This document shows, piece by piece, positions 1 through 8,818 of a DNA stretch of 64,000 bases; position 1 is the first letter of the stretch, and every line of letters starts with the position of its first letter. The notes under the pieces are model-generated. The model worked only from the letters and a program-made list of their open reading frames with translations. It was not told where the DNA came from and did no database searches. The position numbers and the translations under genes were made by a program. The stretch is from Undaria pinnatifida. Taxonomy: Eukaryota; Sar; Phaeophyceae; Laminariales; Alariaceae. Location: assembly GCA_012845835.1 (NCBI GenBank), contig JABAKD010000016.1, positions 12,777,507-12,841,506 on the forward strand. Reading direction: 5' to 3'.

Positions 1-246
1 CTTCTCCCCCCCGGCCCTTGCCTTTAATTTCTATCGCGCATAGGGTTCAGCAATCCCACTGCTCGTCGATTTTTCATCGAGTGTTGCTAACTCACGCTCT
101 CGCGCTTTCCGCAAGTCAAGTTGTGCACAAGACAAGAAAAAGTCCCACCGTATTTGGACGAGTATGCACTCGGCGGGGCTCGAACTCACGAAACTGACCT
201 ATACCAGGCTCGAGGATAACCTGATACGCCACCGGGGCGACCAGCT
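1..246 (-). mobile_element. SINE copy S1 (tRNA-headed), minus strand
   Basis: Read on the minus strand, this starts near 246 with a tRNA-like head. An A-box-like TGGCGTATCAGG is followed about 32 bases later by a B-box-like GAGTTCGAGCC, the normal tRNA promoter spacing. A conserved body follows (ATCGACGAGCAGTGGGATTG, then CCCTATGCGCGATA). The 3' end is cut by the window edge. The same unit recurs at 334, 3,190, 11,205 and 53,470. This copy is head to head with the next one. Confidence 0.75.
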
Positions 247-333
247 ATACGACTACTACTATGTAGCTCGCAAACGCGAACAAGCAGCAGCCTACCGCCA
301 CAACGATCCGCACAACCAGATACTATTAGTATG

Positions 334-650
334 GACCGGTCGCCCCGCTGGCGTATCAGGGTATCCTCGAGCCTGGTATAGGTCAGTTTCGTGAGTTCGA
401 GCCCCGCCGAGTGCATAATCGTGAAAAAAAATTGGGACTTTTTCTTGGGCACAAATTGACTTGCGGAAAGCGCGTCAGAATGAGTTAGCAACACTCGATG
501 AAATATCGACGAGCAGTGGGATTGCTGAACCCTATGCGCGATAAAAATTGTAAAAATTGAAGGCAAGAACCGGGGGGAAGAAGGGACGACACCTGTGACC
601 ACGGATTGTGTCCAAAAGCTGGAAAGTAAAAGTGTGAGAAAAAGAGAAAA
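334..650 (+). mobile_element. SINE copy S2 (tRNA-headed), plus strand
   Basis: This is a full-length copy. The head begins GGTCGCCCCGCTGGCG, with A- and B-box-like motifs at about 346-357 and 390-400. The shared body ends near 590. The 3' tail reads CCTGTGACCACGGATTG, then GTGTGAGAAAAAG, then A-rich sequence to about 655. The tail closely matches the 3' end of the LINE family in this window. S1 and S2 diverge from an 87-base spacer, so the transcript of the whole region could form a long hairpin. Confidence 0.8.
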
Positions 651-879
651 AAAAAGGGACAGCTTTCTTGCTACAATGCTTCAGTGTTGTACGAAGGATG
701 TTTGTTTTAGTTTGTACTTGCGCTGTCTTCGTTCCTTTGCCACTTGATGGGTTTTCTTGGTTGGGTGGAGCCATACCGTTTGTTATCTTTGTACGGAGTA
801 CTACAACAGCAGCAGTGAGTGACTGGCTCCCCCAAAAACCGGTATGTGCCAAGCCCGATATACCGAACTTTATACGAGG

Positions 880-1060
880 CAGTAGTACAAACATGTTACT
901 GCGTCCCACTGACTTTTGTAGAGTCATTGCATACCCTTCATGGGGAACGACCCCCCGCAATTTTCAATTTTCAGGCACGGGCGTCGTAGCTGCGCAGCAA
1001 CCTGCCCCTTTACAACTGGAAACCCGTATTTGGGGACAAAATTACTTGGATTTAGTATAG
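880..1060 (+). repeat. R5 repeat, internal fragment
   Basis: This matches the middle of the R5 family seen at 4,375-4,530 (minus) and 7,315-7,460 (plus). The shared stretch runs from GAGGCAGTAGTACAA to CAGGCACGGGCGTCGTAGCTG. It has no convincing coding content. Confidence 0.6.
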
Positions 1061-1119
1061 GGAGGGGTTCGGGGGCTCTGAGGGGGGTAAGGAAGACGTG
1101 GTGATCATTGATACTTGAT

Positions 1120-1960
1120 GAAAAAAATTCGAGGACATCAGCCATGAGTTCGACGAATTTCAGGTCAATATTCATATTTGCAAGCTGCCTTGCTGGTAGT
1201 TGTAATATACTATATGAGTGAGTTTTTATGAAGAGGGGTCCTATCTCTTGTTCACTATAATGGTACTTGTAAGTGTTACCTGGTAATATTCTTACTTTAG
1301 GTTGGGAATTTTGAGCTACATCTAACATCACATCTATTTTATAAATTTATTACGGTAGTATCCAGTACGTATATATTTCTCTATAATTAATACATGTATG
1401 GTAAGCGGTTTATTTTGTTTTTTCTTCCCCCCGGCTTTAATATCGGGAGGAGTACGATTACAGAATATTCTTCGTCATCTTATATGTAACTCTTAGTACA
1501 GCATTCGACAATAAAAGTCGGCTACTCCCCCAAAAAAATGTAAATACAAAAACTCTGTGGGACACCAACCCACGGTTCCAAATTGATACGCTGTCACTCT
1601 TAACATTTAGAAAAAATATATACAAACATATTTATTCAGGACGTCAGTTGTGAGTTCGACGAATTTCGGGTAAGTACTCATATTTTGAAGCTGCTTGTTG
1701 GTACTTGTATTATACTACGTGGGTAAAATTTTGTTGGGAGGGGTCCAATTCTTCTACAGAAAAAAAGAAAAGGTTTTCTCCACTGCAATGATTGGTGTTA
1801 GTATTTTTACTTTATAGGTGGGGAATTTTGAAGTAATCTAACATCATATCTATTTTATAAATTTATTCCTGGTGGGGAATTTTCAAGTAATCTATCATAT
1901 CTATTTCATAAATTTATTTCTGTAGTTTCGACTATATTGCTCTACCATATGTATGGTGGA
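1120..1960 (+). repeat. R6 AT-rich repeat, two tandem copies
   Basis: Copies lie at about 1,125-1,365 and 1,635-1,960. Each starts near AGGAC(A/G)TCAG, passes TGAGTTCGACGAATTTC, GCAAGCTG and GTAATATACTA, and ends with AACATCA and TCTATTTTATAAATTTATT. Further copies are at 3,640-3,815 and 19,248-19,440. The first part is related to repeat R3 (TGAGATCGAAGATTTCGTCG). No gene is seen between 1,060 and 2,100. Confidence 0.55.
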
Positions 1961-2099
1961 TGGTTTGCGGATGGATGGCTTTGGTCAGGGTTGTTGGTAC
2001 TACTTGTGGTTAAGTGCATCAGTAAGTTTTCTTGACCTGGGGGTGGTTTATATTATTATTTTTTTATTTTATTTTTCACCATAGATAGTGGCGGGTTTT

Positions 2100-2300
2100 G
2101 ATATTTTTATGGCGGTTTTTGGTTCAGTTTGCTCCTTTTTCACTGCACGCCCGTCACTCTGAAAGCCCTCCAGACAGCACGTGTGTGCGTCTGTGCTCAC
2201 GATTACCGTGCGGTTCGTACGATGAAGGCAGCCCAACCGCTCGCTGTAGTTTGTAGGCACAAGTTGGTTAGTTGTGGGAACGGGGGAATCTATGATGCAA
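2100..2300 (+). repeat. R5 repeat, internal fragment
   Basis: This corresponds to 7,495-7,690 of the longer R5 copy. The shared blocks are GGTTTTTGGTTC, CACTGCA(C/T)GCCCG, CTCCAGACAGCA, CACGATTACCGTGCGGTTCG and GTTGGTTAGTTGTGG. It ends abruptly against the next repeat. Confidence 0.55.
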
Positions 2301-2334
2301 GTGAGTTTTTTTGTTTTTTTTTTCCCACACCTTT

Positions 2335-2556
2335 ACTTTTTTTTTTTTTTATCCTCCGGCGGATGGGGAAAAATAAAGCTTTAGCTCACCACACTTCCAC
2401 ATATTTTCATACGCGTCGTGTGTCGATTTAACTCAGTTGCTTTCGCAGCCCAACGCTAGCTGGCGCACCCTTCGGGTCCCATTGTAGGTATAGCGTAGCT
2501 GTCCCTATCAGTGGTCTTCGTTACAACCCCGGCAGCGCAAGCTGCCGTTGTATACG
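2335..2556 (-). mobile_element. R7 hairpin-rich repeat, 5'-truncated copy
   Basis: On the minus strand this matches the 3' two-thirds of R7 (full copy at 5,503-5,944). It holds GCAGCTTGCGCTGCCG, GGGACAGCTACGC, CTAGCGTTGGGCTGCGAAAG, a CGTATGAAAATA block, CCCCATCCGCCGGAGGATAA and an A-rich tail (the T run at 2,335-2,350). Truncation from the 5' end with a retained A tail is what reverse transcription of an RNA leaves. Confidence 0.65.
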
Positions 2557-2563
2557 GACATAC

Positions 2564-3189
2564 GTGCCATTGATGATGGACGTGATACCCTCTGTTAGTC
2601 CAATGCCATCCTTAGCCAGTTCCTAGGGTCTGCTGGTATGACATTTTTCTTTCTTTTCTTTTTCTATTTCTTTTTTTCTTTTTTTCTCTTCTTCTTTCCT
2701 TGCTTTCCTGTCTTGTCTTTTCTTGCTTTTCTTGTCTTTTTCTTCTCTTTGCTTGCCTTTTTCGTCTTGTTTCGTTTTTTTCTTCTCTTTTCTTTCCTTT
2801 CCTTCATCTTCTTTTCTTTCCTTTGTTTCTTTTTCTCCAATTGACTTATGCCTGTCGTGCGTATGCGTAGTGATAGATACTACGTGTAATATATACGTGG
2901 TAGTCTTCCTTGGGTGGCAATCGGAATATTTGGTTTCTCCAGGCGTGAGTAGTGAGACGTATGCACCGGCCTGGACCTGGCACATCGTAGACTGACTCCC
3001 GATTTCACTTTTATATGTTTCTGGTGGAGGCATGAATTGCGTCAGCTGTGATATATGCGTGTACCACCTTGGGTTGTGTGTGTTTTTCCCTGGGGTATTC
3101 CTCAGCTCCAGAGTGACTGGAGCCTGTCCTGTGACCACGGACTTGATTATACGAGTTAATGTGAGAACAACAACAACAACAACAACAAC
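2564..3189 (+). mobile_element. LINE copy G, 5'-truncated 3' UTR with (CAA)n tail
   Basis: This is non-coding 3' sequence of the window's main LINE family. It starts at GTGCCATTGATGATGG, runs through a pyrimidine tract at about 2,640-2,840, and then follows the conserved last 340 bases (CCAATTGACTTATGCC to CGAGTTAATGTGAGAA). It ends in (CAA)n at about 3,167-3,189. The same block follows the reverse-transcriptase frames of copies A and B, which shows that this is a LINE 3' end and not a separate repeat. Confidence 0.8.
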
Positions 3190-3495
3190 GGATGCGTGTG
3201 ACCTCTACTTTCCAGCTTCTGGACAAGCCGTGATCACTGATGTCATCCCTTCTTCCCCCCGGTTCTTTCCTTCAATTTTTATTGCGCATAGAGTTCAGCA
3301 ATCCCACTGCTCGTCAATTTTGCGTCGAGTGTGTTGCTAACTCACGCTGTCGGCGCTTTCCGCAAGTCAATTTGTGCACAAGAAAAAGTCCAACCGAGTT
3401 TGTACGAGTATGCACTCGGGAGGGCTCGAACTCACGAAACTGACCTATACCAGGCTCGAGGATAACCTGATACGCCACCGGGGCGACCGGCTAAA
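3190..3495 (-). mobile_element. SINE copy S3
   Basis: This lies directly against the (CAA)n tail of LINE copy G. On the minus strand it has the tRNA-like head (GGTCGCCCCGGTGGCGTATC), the same body as S1 and S2, and the tail ACAAGCTGGAAAGTA. A short AACCCTAACCC stretch borders the head at about 3,494-3,507. Confidence 0.75.
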
Positions 3496-3524
3496 CCCTA
3501 ACCCTTAGATGCAAGTGAGAGGAT

Positions 3525-3930
3525 ACCCGCGGCCATGTGAGTTCAGTTTGCACGTTACGGACCATTTCACCTGTGCGCCTTCTTTGTATCGTGCATTTTA
3601 GGCGGGAAATCGTAGTATTTTATGGAAAATATTTCAAGGACGTCAGCCGTGAGTTCGACAAATTTCGGGTCAATACTCATCTTTGCAAGCTGCGTTGTTG
3701 GTACTTGTAATATACTAAATGGGTGAGTATGATTGGGAGGGGGGTCTTATTTTTTGTTCACTACAATGGTAAGTGTTGCTATTTTTACTTAAGGTAGGAG
3801 GTGGGGAATTTTAAAAAAAATGAAAATACACTCCAGCTGTGAGATCGAAGATTTCGTCGAAACTCATCTTTGCAAGCTGTGTGTGATACTCCGATCGCGC
3901 GCATTACGAGTTGTGTGTCCTCATTAAGGA
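3525..3930 (+). repeat. R5 fragment, R6 copy and R3 copy in a row
   Basis: 3,525-3,620 repeats the R5 block ACCCGCGGCCATGTGAGTTC. 3,640-3,815 is an R6 copy. 3,816-3,930 is the first part of R3 (AATACACTCCAGCTGTGAG to GTGTGTCCTCATTAAGGA). R3 is cut at the (CAA)n tail of the R5 copy that follows. Sequence resembling the lost part of R3 reappears at 4,909, on the far side of that R5 copy, so R5 probably landed in this older repeat. Confidence 0.5.
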
Positions 3931-4905
3931 TGTTGTTGTTGTTTTCTCACATTAACTCTTGTCAAAAATCTAGAGTCCGTGGTCACACAAAGGTGCTGGA
4001 GCCCTAGGAAGATCCGAAAAAACAAGTGAAATCAAAATTCGTCAGGGAAATACTACGCTTTCCCGCCTAAAAACGCACGATACGGAAGGTGCACAAGTGA
4101 AAAGGTCAAATGGGCAAACTGAACTCACATGGCCGCGGGTATCCACTCAACTACAGCATAGAGTTCCCCCGTCCCCACAACTAACCAACTCGCGGCTACA
4201 AACTACAGCGGTTGGGCTGCCTGCACCGTACGAACCGCACGGTAATCGTGAGTATAGACGAACGCGCCTGCTGTCTGGAGTGCTGTCAGAGTGACGACCC
4301 GCGGGCATGCATTGAAACAAGAGCAATGGAACCAAAAACCACAGTACAGATATCAATGATCGCCCCTCCTTCCCGAGTTATTTGACAGGTTGCAGCGCAG
4401 CTACGACGCCCGTGCCTGAAAATTGAAAATTGCGGCGGGTCGCTCCCCGTGAAGGGTATACAACTCTTCTACAAACTCTACAAAAATCAGTGACGTAAGT
4501 AACATGTTGTACTACTGCCTCGTAAAAATAACCCTTGAAAAAAAGACGATCCCTGCTCTCATGATGATGATGTGCGTGCCGGTCGTGGGTCTCCTTGTGC
4601 CATCCTCCTGCTGTGGTTCTCCGTGGCCGCCTCATCGCCTTAGCTCACTCGGCCAGCTCCTTCGCACTTGCTCTCGTTTACACTCAATTCCAGTCGGTTC
4701 CCCTTCTCCCCCGTCCAAAAAAAGACAAAATGCTCCACGCAGTTTGCGGTGCTGATCTGAAAACAAAAATTCTCGTTCAGGGAGAGTTCAATCCGTCTCT
4801 TCCCCGCCCGTCGACGGCCAGTCGCCCTCCTCCTTCGTCGTCGAATCCAGCCTCCTGCCGGCGCAGTCCCCTCCACGCAAACCGAGACTGCGCCGTAGCG
4901 TGGCT
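3931..4905 (-). mobile_element. R5 copy 1, with (CAA)n 3' tail
   Basis: Read on the minus strand, this is a roughly 970-base unit that ends GGACTCTAGATTTTTGACAA, then GAGTTAATGTGAGAAAACAA and CAACAAC. That end is a close relative of the LINE 3' end. The interior matches R5 copy 2 (6,950-8,586) in opposite orientation over about 800 bases. Open frames of up to about 160 codons show no recognised protein motif. It is best read as a non-autonomous retroelement moved by the LINE. Both flanks carry a CGATCGCGCG-ATTAC-GTTGTGTG block, which could be a target duplication of about 25 bases. Confidence 0.6.
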
Positions 4906-4908
4906 CGT

Positions 4909-5150
4909 GGTACGATCGCGCGTATTACAGGTTGTGTGCATGCACATCTATTTTATAATATATTACTGCTGTAGTTTTATATCCACTATACTGCTACATC
5001 ACATGTATGGTGGGCGGTTTATTAATAGTTTGTTTTTTGTTTCCCAGACAAATTTTGATTTAACTTGGTTTTGCGGATCTTCCTAGGGCTCCAAGCACTT
5101 TTGAGTGACCACGGACTCTAGTCTAGATTTCTAACAAGAGCTGGGAGACG
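4909..5150 (+). repeat. R6-like sequence plus an R5 3'-end fragment
   Basis: 4,909-5,040 resembles the second half of R6 (CATCTATTTTATAA, ACATGTATGGTGGGCGGTTTA). 5,045-5,135 resembles the R5 3' end (AATTTTGATTTAACTTGG, GGATCTTCCTAGGGCTCC, GACCACGGACTCTAG). No gene is seen from 5,150 to 5,365. Confidence 0.45.
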
Positions 5151-5365
5151 ACACAACAACAACAACCGGCACTATTCAGAGCACGGGCACACTTAGGAAG
5201 AGGGCAACTACAGAGAGTTACTATGTGAAGTGTGTTGCAAACGTGGCAAGCGATATCCACCGGTACTATAGGGGATAGAAGCACTATTTGACCAGCACTA
5301 TTATTAATAGAACCTCGTAAAACTGGCATCTATGTTATACCATAACAAATCGAGGACCAACGCCC

Positions 5366-5502
5366 GCTAGCGTTGGGCTGCGAAAGCAACTGAGTTAAAT
5401 CGACACACGACGCGTATGAAAATGCGTGGAAGTGTGGTGAGCTAAAGCTTTATTTTTCCCCATCCGCCGGAGGACCAAAAAAAAAGAAAAAAAAAAAAAA
5501 AC
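5366..5502 (+). mobile_element. R7 copy b, 3' end only
   Basis: This is the last 135 bases of R7: CTAGCGTTGGGCTGCGAAAG, then GACACACGACGCGTATG, CTAAAGCTTTATTTTTCCCC, CATCCGCCGGAGGA and an A-rich tail. It abuts the full-length R7 copy in the same orientation. Confidence 0.65.
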
Positions 5503-5944
5503 AACGCCCGAATGGGTAGGGTGGACCGTAACTGGATCAAGTCCGGCGGAAGGCTATCTCCCCTGGCCAGGGGTTTTGTTAGTGGGTGAGCTTGCGCAAG
5601 TCCCACACTACCCGGAAAGATGACATTCCGGGTGGCTATCTCCACCGAAACTGACCCTCAGGGGACAGGCCGGGTCGACATACACACGCATACGTATACA
5701 ACGGCAGCTTGCGCTGCCGGGGTAACGGCAGCTTGCGCAGCCGGGGTTGTAACGAAGACCACTGATAGGGACAGCTTACGCTATACCTACAATGGGACCC
5801 GAAGGGTGCGCCAGCTAGCGTTGGGCTGCGAAAGCAACTGAGTTAAATCGACACACGACGCGTATGAAAATACGTAAAACTGTGGTGAGCTAAAGCTTTA
5901 TTTTTCCCCATCCGCCGGAGGATTAAAAAAGAAAAAAAAAAAAC
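5503..5944 (+). mobile_element. R7 copy c, longest hairpin-rich copy
   Basis: This is an A-tailed repeat with unusually many exact inverted repeats. A stem GTGGG/CCCAC spans 5,582-5,606 and encloses CTTGC/GCAAG. An ACCCGGAA/TTCCGGGT stem lies at 5,610-5,633. A CGGCAGC-TTGC-GCTGCCG hairpin at 5,702-5,719 is nearly repeated at 5,726-5,743. Downstream is a GAAA-capped stem (CGTAT-GAAA-ATACG). A diverged copy at 56,786 keeps several of these stems although the bases differ. No tRNA A/B boxes were found. It could be a SINE derived from a structured RNA; the parent RNA is not recognised. Confidence 0.6.
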
Positions 5945-6099
5945 ATAAACGGAACGCGTTATAATTGCTGTTGCATCGCCTCCTCTGCGCCATACCGTCG
6001 TGCAGCAGAACGGCACATACCGGTACTACTTAGGGCAAAGGACTACGATTGAGAATAGGTACGGTTACTCTAAGAGAGTTACAGTCGTCGTGCCACGTG

Positions 6100-6326
6100 A
6101 TTCCAGCAGCACCGCTGTAGAGAGCGTGGCGCTATTCAACCGGCATCATCGTATATCCACTCCCACACTATTGAGGTGAAGGTCGTGAAGAATCGAACCC
6201 CGCAAGGGTTTTTTCTCAGAGATCGACAGGCCGAAAGCGCGAGAGCGCGAATTGGTGTAATTTGACGGCGCAAATCGACGAGCGAGCACAGAGATGGCTG
6301 GAGCGTGAGAATTCCGAACCCTATGT
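6100..6326 (+). mobile_element. SINE variant S8, different tRNA-like head
   Basis: The B-box-like GAATCGAACCCC at about 6,192 and the GTGGCGCTATTCAACCGG block upstream differ from the S1-S5 head. The body after them (AAAGCGCGAGAGCG, CAAATCGACGAGCGAG, CCGAACCCTATG) is the shared SINE body. The copy stops where LINE copy H begins. 5,945-6,100 shows nothing else. Confidence 0.55.
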
Positions 6327-6328
6327 CG

Positions 6329-6949
6329 ATGTTGTTGTTCTCACATTAACTCGCATAATCAAGTCCGTGGTCACAGGACAGGCTCCAGTCACTCTGAACC
6401 TGAGGAATACCCCAGTAAAAAACACAAAACCCAGTGTGGTACACGCATAAGAGACTGAAGTCTGTGTTTGACCATCATCGTATTGAAAGTTGTGGGCCTT
6501 CTAATGGCCGGTACAAGATAGCTTAAGACCGCCCTGACTTCTTCGCCATGTTGCGTTCTCTCCCCAGTGCCATTGATGATGCACGTGGTACCCTCTATGA
6601 GCCCAACGCCGTCTTTGGCCAGTTCCTAGGGTCTGCTAGTATGACATTTTTCAATTTTTTCCTATTATTTTTTCTTTTTTCTCTTCTTTTTTCCTTGCCT
6701 TGCTTCCTTTTCTTGTCTTTTTGTCTTTTCTTGCTTTTCTTGTTTTTTTTTCTTGTCCCCTTCGTCTCTTTTCTTTCATTTTTCGTTTTGTTTCGCTTCT
6801 TTCTCTTTTCTTCCCTTTCCTTTATATTTTTCTCTTTCTTCTTCTCCAATTGACTTACGCCTGTCGTGCGCATGCGTAGCGATAGAATACATGGTTGTCT
6901 TCATTTGATGGCAATCGGAATAGTTGGTTTCTCCAGGCGTGAGTAAATG
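6329..6949 (-). mobile_element. LINE copy H with an inverted 5' part
   Basis: 6,329-6,455 is the last 120 bases of the LINE in minus orientation, with its tail at 6,329. 6,456-6,949 is a more upstream part of the same 3' UTR (from about AAGTCTGTGTTTG, through the pyrimidine tract, to CCAGGCGTGAGTA) in plus orientation. A sense 3' end joined to an inverted upstream segment is the layout expected of twin priming during LINE insertion. Confidence 0.65.
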
Positions 6950-7775
6950 GCGCAGCCTCGGTTTGCGTGGAGGGGACTGCGCCGGCAGGAGGCTGGATTC
7001 GACGATGAGGGAGGAGGGCGACTGGCCATCGACGGGCGGGGAAGAGACGGATTGAACTCTCCCTGAACGAGAATTTTTGTTTTTCAGATCAGCACCGCAA
7101 ACTGCGTGTGGAGCATTTTGTTTTTTTTTGGACGGGGGAGAAGGGGAACCAATTGGAATTGAGTGTAAACGAGAGCAAGTGCGAAGGAGCGGGCCGAGTG
7201 AGCTAAGGCGATGAGGCGGCCACGGAGAACCACAGCAGGAGGATGGCACACGGAGACCCACGACCGGCACGCACATCATGAGAGCATCGATCGTTTGCTT
7301 TTTTTAGGGTTATTTTTTCGAGGCAGTAGTACAACATGTTACTTACGTCACTGATTTTGGTGGAGTTGGTAAAGTCATACACCCTTCATAGGGAACGACC
7401 CGCCGCAATTTTCAATTTTCAGGCACGGGCGTCGTAGCTGCGCTGCAACCTGTCAAATAACTCGGGAAGGAGGGGCGATCATTGATATCTGTACTGTGGT
7501 TTTTGGTTCCATTGCTCTTGTTTCACTGCATGCCCGCGGGTCATCACTCTGACAGCACTCCAGACAGCAGGCGCGTTCGTCTATACTCACGATTACCGTG
7601 CGGTTCGTACCGTGCAGGCAGCCCAACCGCTGTAGTTTGTAGCCGCGAGTTGGTTAGTTGTGGGGACGGGGGAACTCTATGCTGTAGTTGAGTGGCTACC
7701 CGCGGCCATGTGAGTTCAGTTTGCACATTGGACTTTTTCATTTTGTTCGCCTTTTTTCCGTATCGTGCATTTTTA

Positions 7776-8410
7776 AAAATTCATTACATACTTTTTCCAC
7801 ATACTTTTTCGAACGCACACTGGTCGGGGTTCTTCCAACGCACACTGTGTCGGGCCCCTGTCAACGCACACTGAAGGGCGTCCCGGGGGGGGGGGTCCCG
7901 CCTCGTCCTTACAAAACCATAAAATTCAAACGGCCGCGCTTCAAATCAAACGGCGCAACGAATAGGGGTGTCCCCCGCCTGAAAAATACCCGGGTACCCG
8001 GATACGACACCCGGGTATTCCACTGCCCACCGGGTACCCGGTTCCACTTTTCAGCACCCGGGTATCTAGGATGGGGTACACCCCTACCATTTGACACACG
8101 GCGCCCCCTACGCCCCTGCGCAAGCCCTGTGCTGTGCACTCTTTACCCCTACCTGCGAGCAACCCACGAACAACAGCATACACCCACCAGCTTTACAGCA
8201 TAGTATGCGCCAAAACATAGAATGCTTCGATGCCGCAGACTCCACGGCGGCGCCTCTGCAAACGCGCCGGACCTCCGACCGTGCGGGCGGCCGGACCACC
8301 CATCGTGCGGGCGGCGCGCCGCGCACGGCAACACGCGAGGCGGAGCAAGCTGTCCCGCGTTCTTCCTCTTTTACTGCTTTTTGTTTCGTAGTCCGTATTT
8401 TCAACATTTC
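7776..8410. mobile_element. Insertion within R5 copy 2, unclassified
   Basis: This sequence is present in R5 copy 2 and missing from copy 1. It holds three spaced CAACGCACACTG-type motifs at 7,811-7,875, the small TIR-bounded unit at 7,963-8,086, and GC-rich sequence with CGGGCGGC(C/G) repeats near 8,280-8,315. No coding motif was recognised. Its ends give no clear inverted repeats. Confidence 0.4.
7963..8086. mobile_element. Small palindromic element, hAT-like ends
   Basis: A 124-base unit runs from TAGGGGTGTCCCCC to GGGGTACACCCCTA, giving imperfect terminal inverted repeats of the YAGGGGTG type seen in hAT transposons. Its interior is filled with ACCCGGGTA and GGGTACCCGG palindromes. An 8-base target duplication is not evident, so the family is uncertain. 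Confidence 0.35.
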
Positions 8411-8555
8411 GTTTTTAGGCGGGAAAGCGTAGAATTTCCCGGACGAATTTTGATTTCACTTGGTTTTTCGGATCTTCCTACGGCTCCAGCACCTTTCTTT
8501 GTGTGATCATGGACTCTAGATTTTTGACGAGAGTTAATGTGAGAAAACAACAACG

Positions 8556-8586
<31 letters not shown>

Positions 8587-8588
<2 letters not shown>

Positions 8589-8818
8589 AGACGTATGCAC
8601 CGGTATGGACCTGGAGCGTCGTAGACTGACTCTCGATTTCACTTTTATATGTTTCTGGTGGAGGCATGAATTGCGTCAGCGGTGATATATGCGTGTTCCA
8701 CCTTGGGTTGTTTGTGTTCCTCCCTGGGGTATTATTCCTCAGCTCCAGACAGTGACTGGAGCCTGTCCTGTGACCACGGACTTGATTATGCGAATTAATG
8801 TAAAAACAAAAACAACAA
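8587..8818 (+). mobile_element. LINE copy F, 3' end
   Basis: The last 230 bases of the LINE follow directly on the CAA tail of R5 copy 2. They run from TGAGACGTATGCACCGG to GCGAATTAATGTAAAAAC with a short CAA tail. The next LINE fragment abuts it in the opposite orientation. Confidence 0.7.

Larger units (their letters stand above)
6950..8586 (+). mobile_element. R5 copy 2, interrupted, with (CAA)n tail
   Basis: This is an inverted counterpart of R5 copy 1. 6,950-7,775 matches 4,075-4,900 reversed. The match resumes at about 8,411 (TTTTTAGGCGGGAAAGCGTA) and runs through TTTTTGACGAGAGTTAATG to a long CAA tail at about 8,545-8,586. The gap, 7,776-8,410, is absent from copy 1 and is taken to be an insertion. 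The pair makes arms of roughly 1 kb around 2 kb of LINE, R7 and SINE sequence. Confidence 0.6.

Noticed and set aside
2638-3138. Phe- or Lys-rich frames in the pyrimidine tract (also at 6,548, 12,272, 24,085, 42,342)
   Set aside because: The tract is part of the LINE 3' UTR in every copy. The low-complexity frames are a by-product.
8545-8586. CAA arrays as possible CRISPR-like or regulatory repeats
   Set aside because: They have no spacers. They are LINE-type 3' tails.
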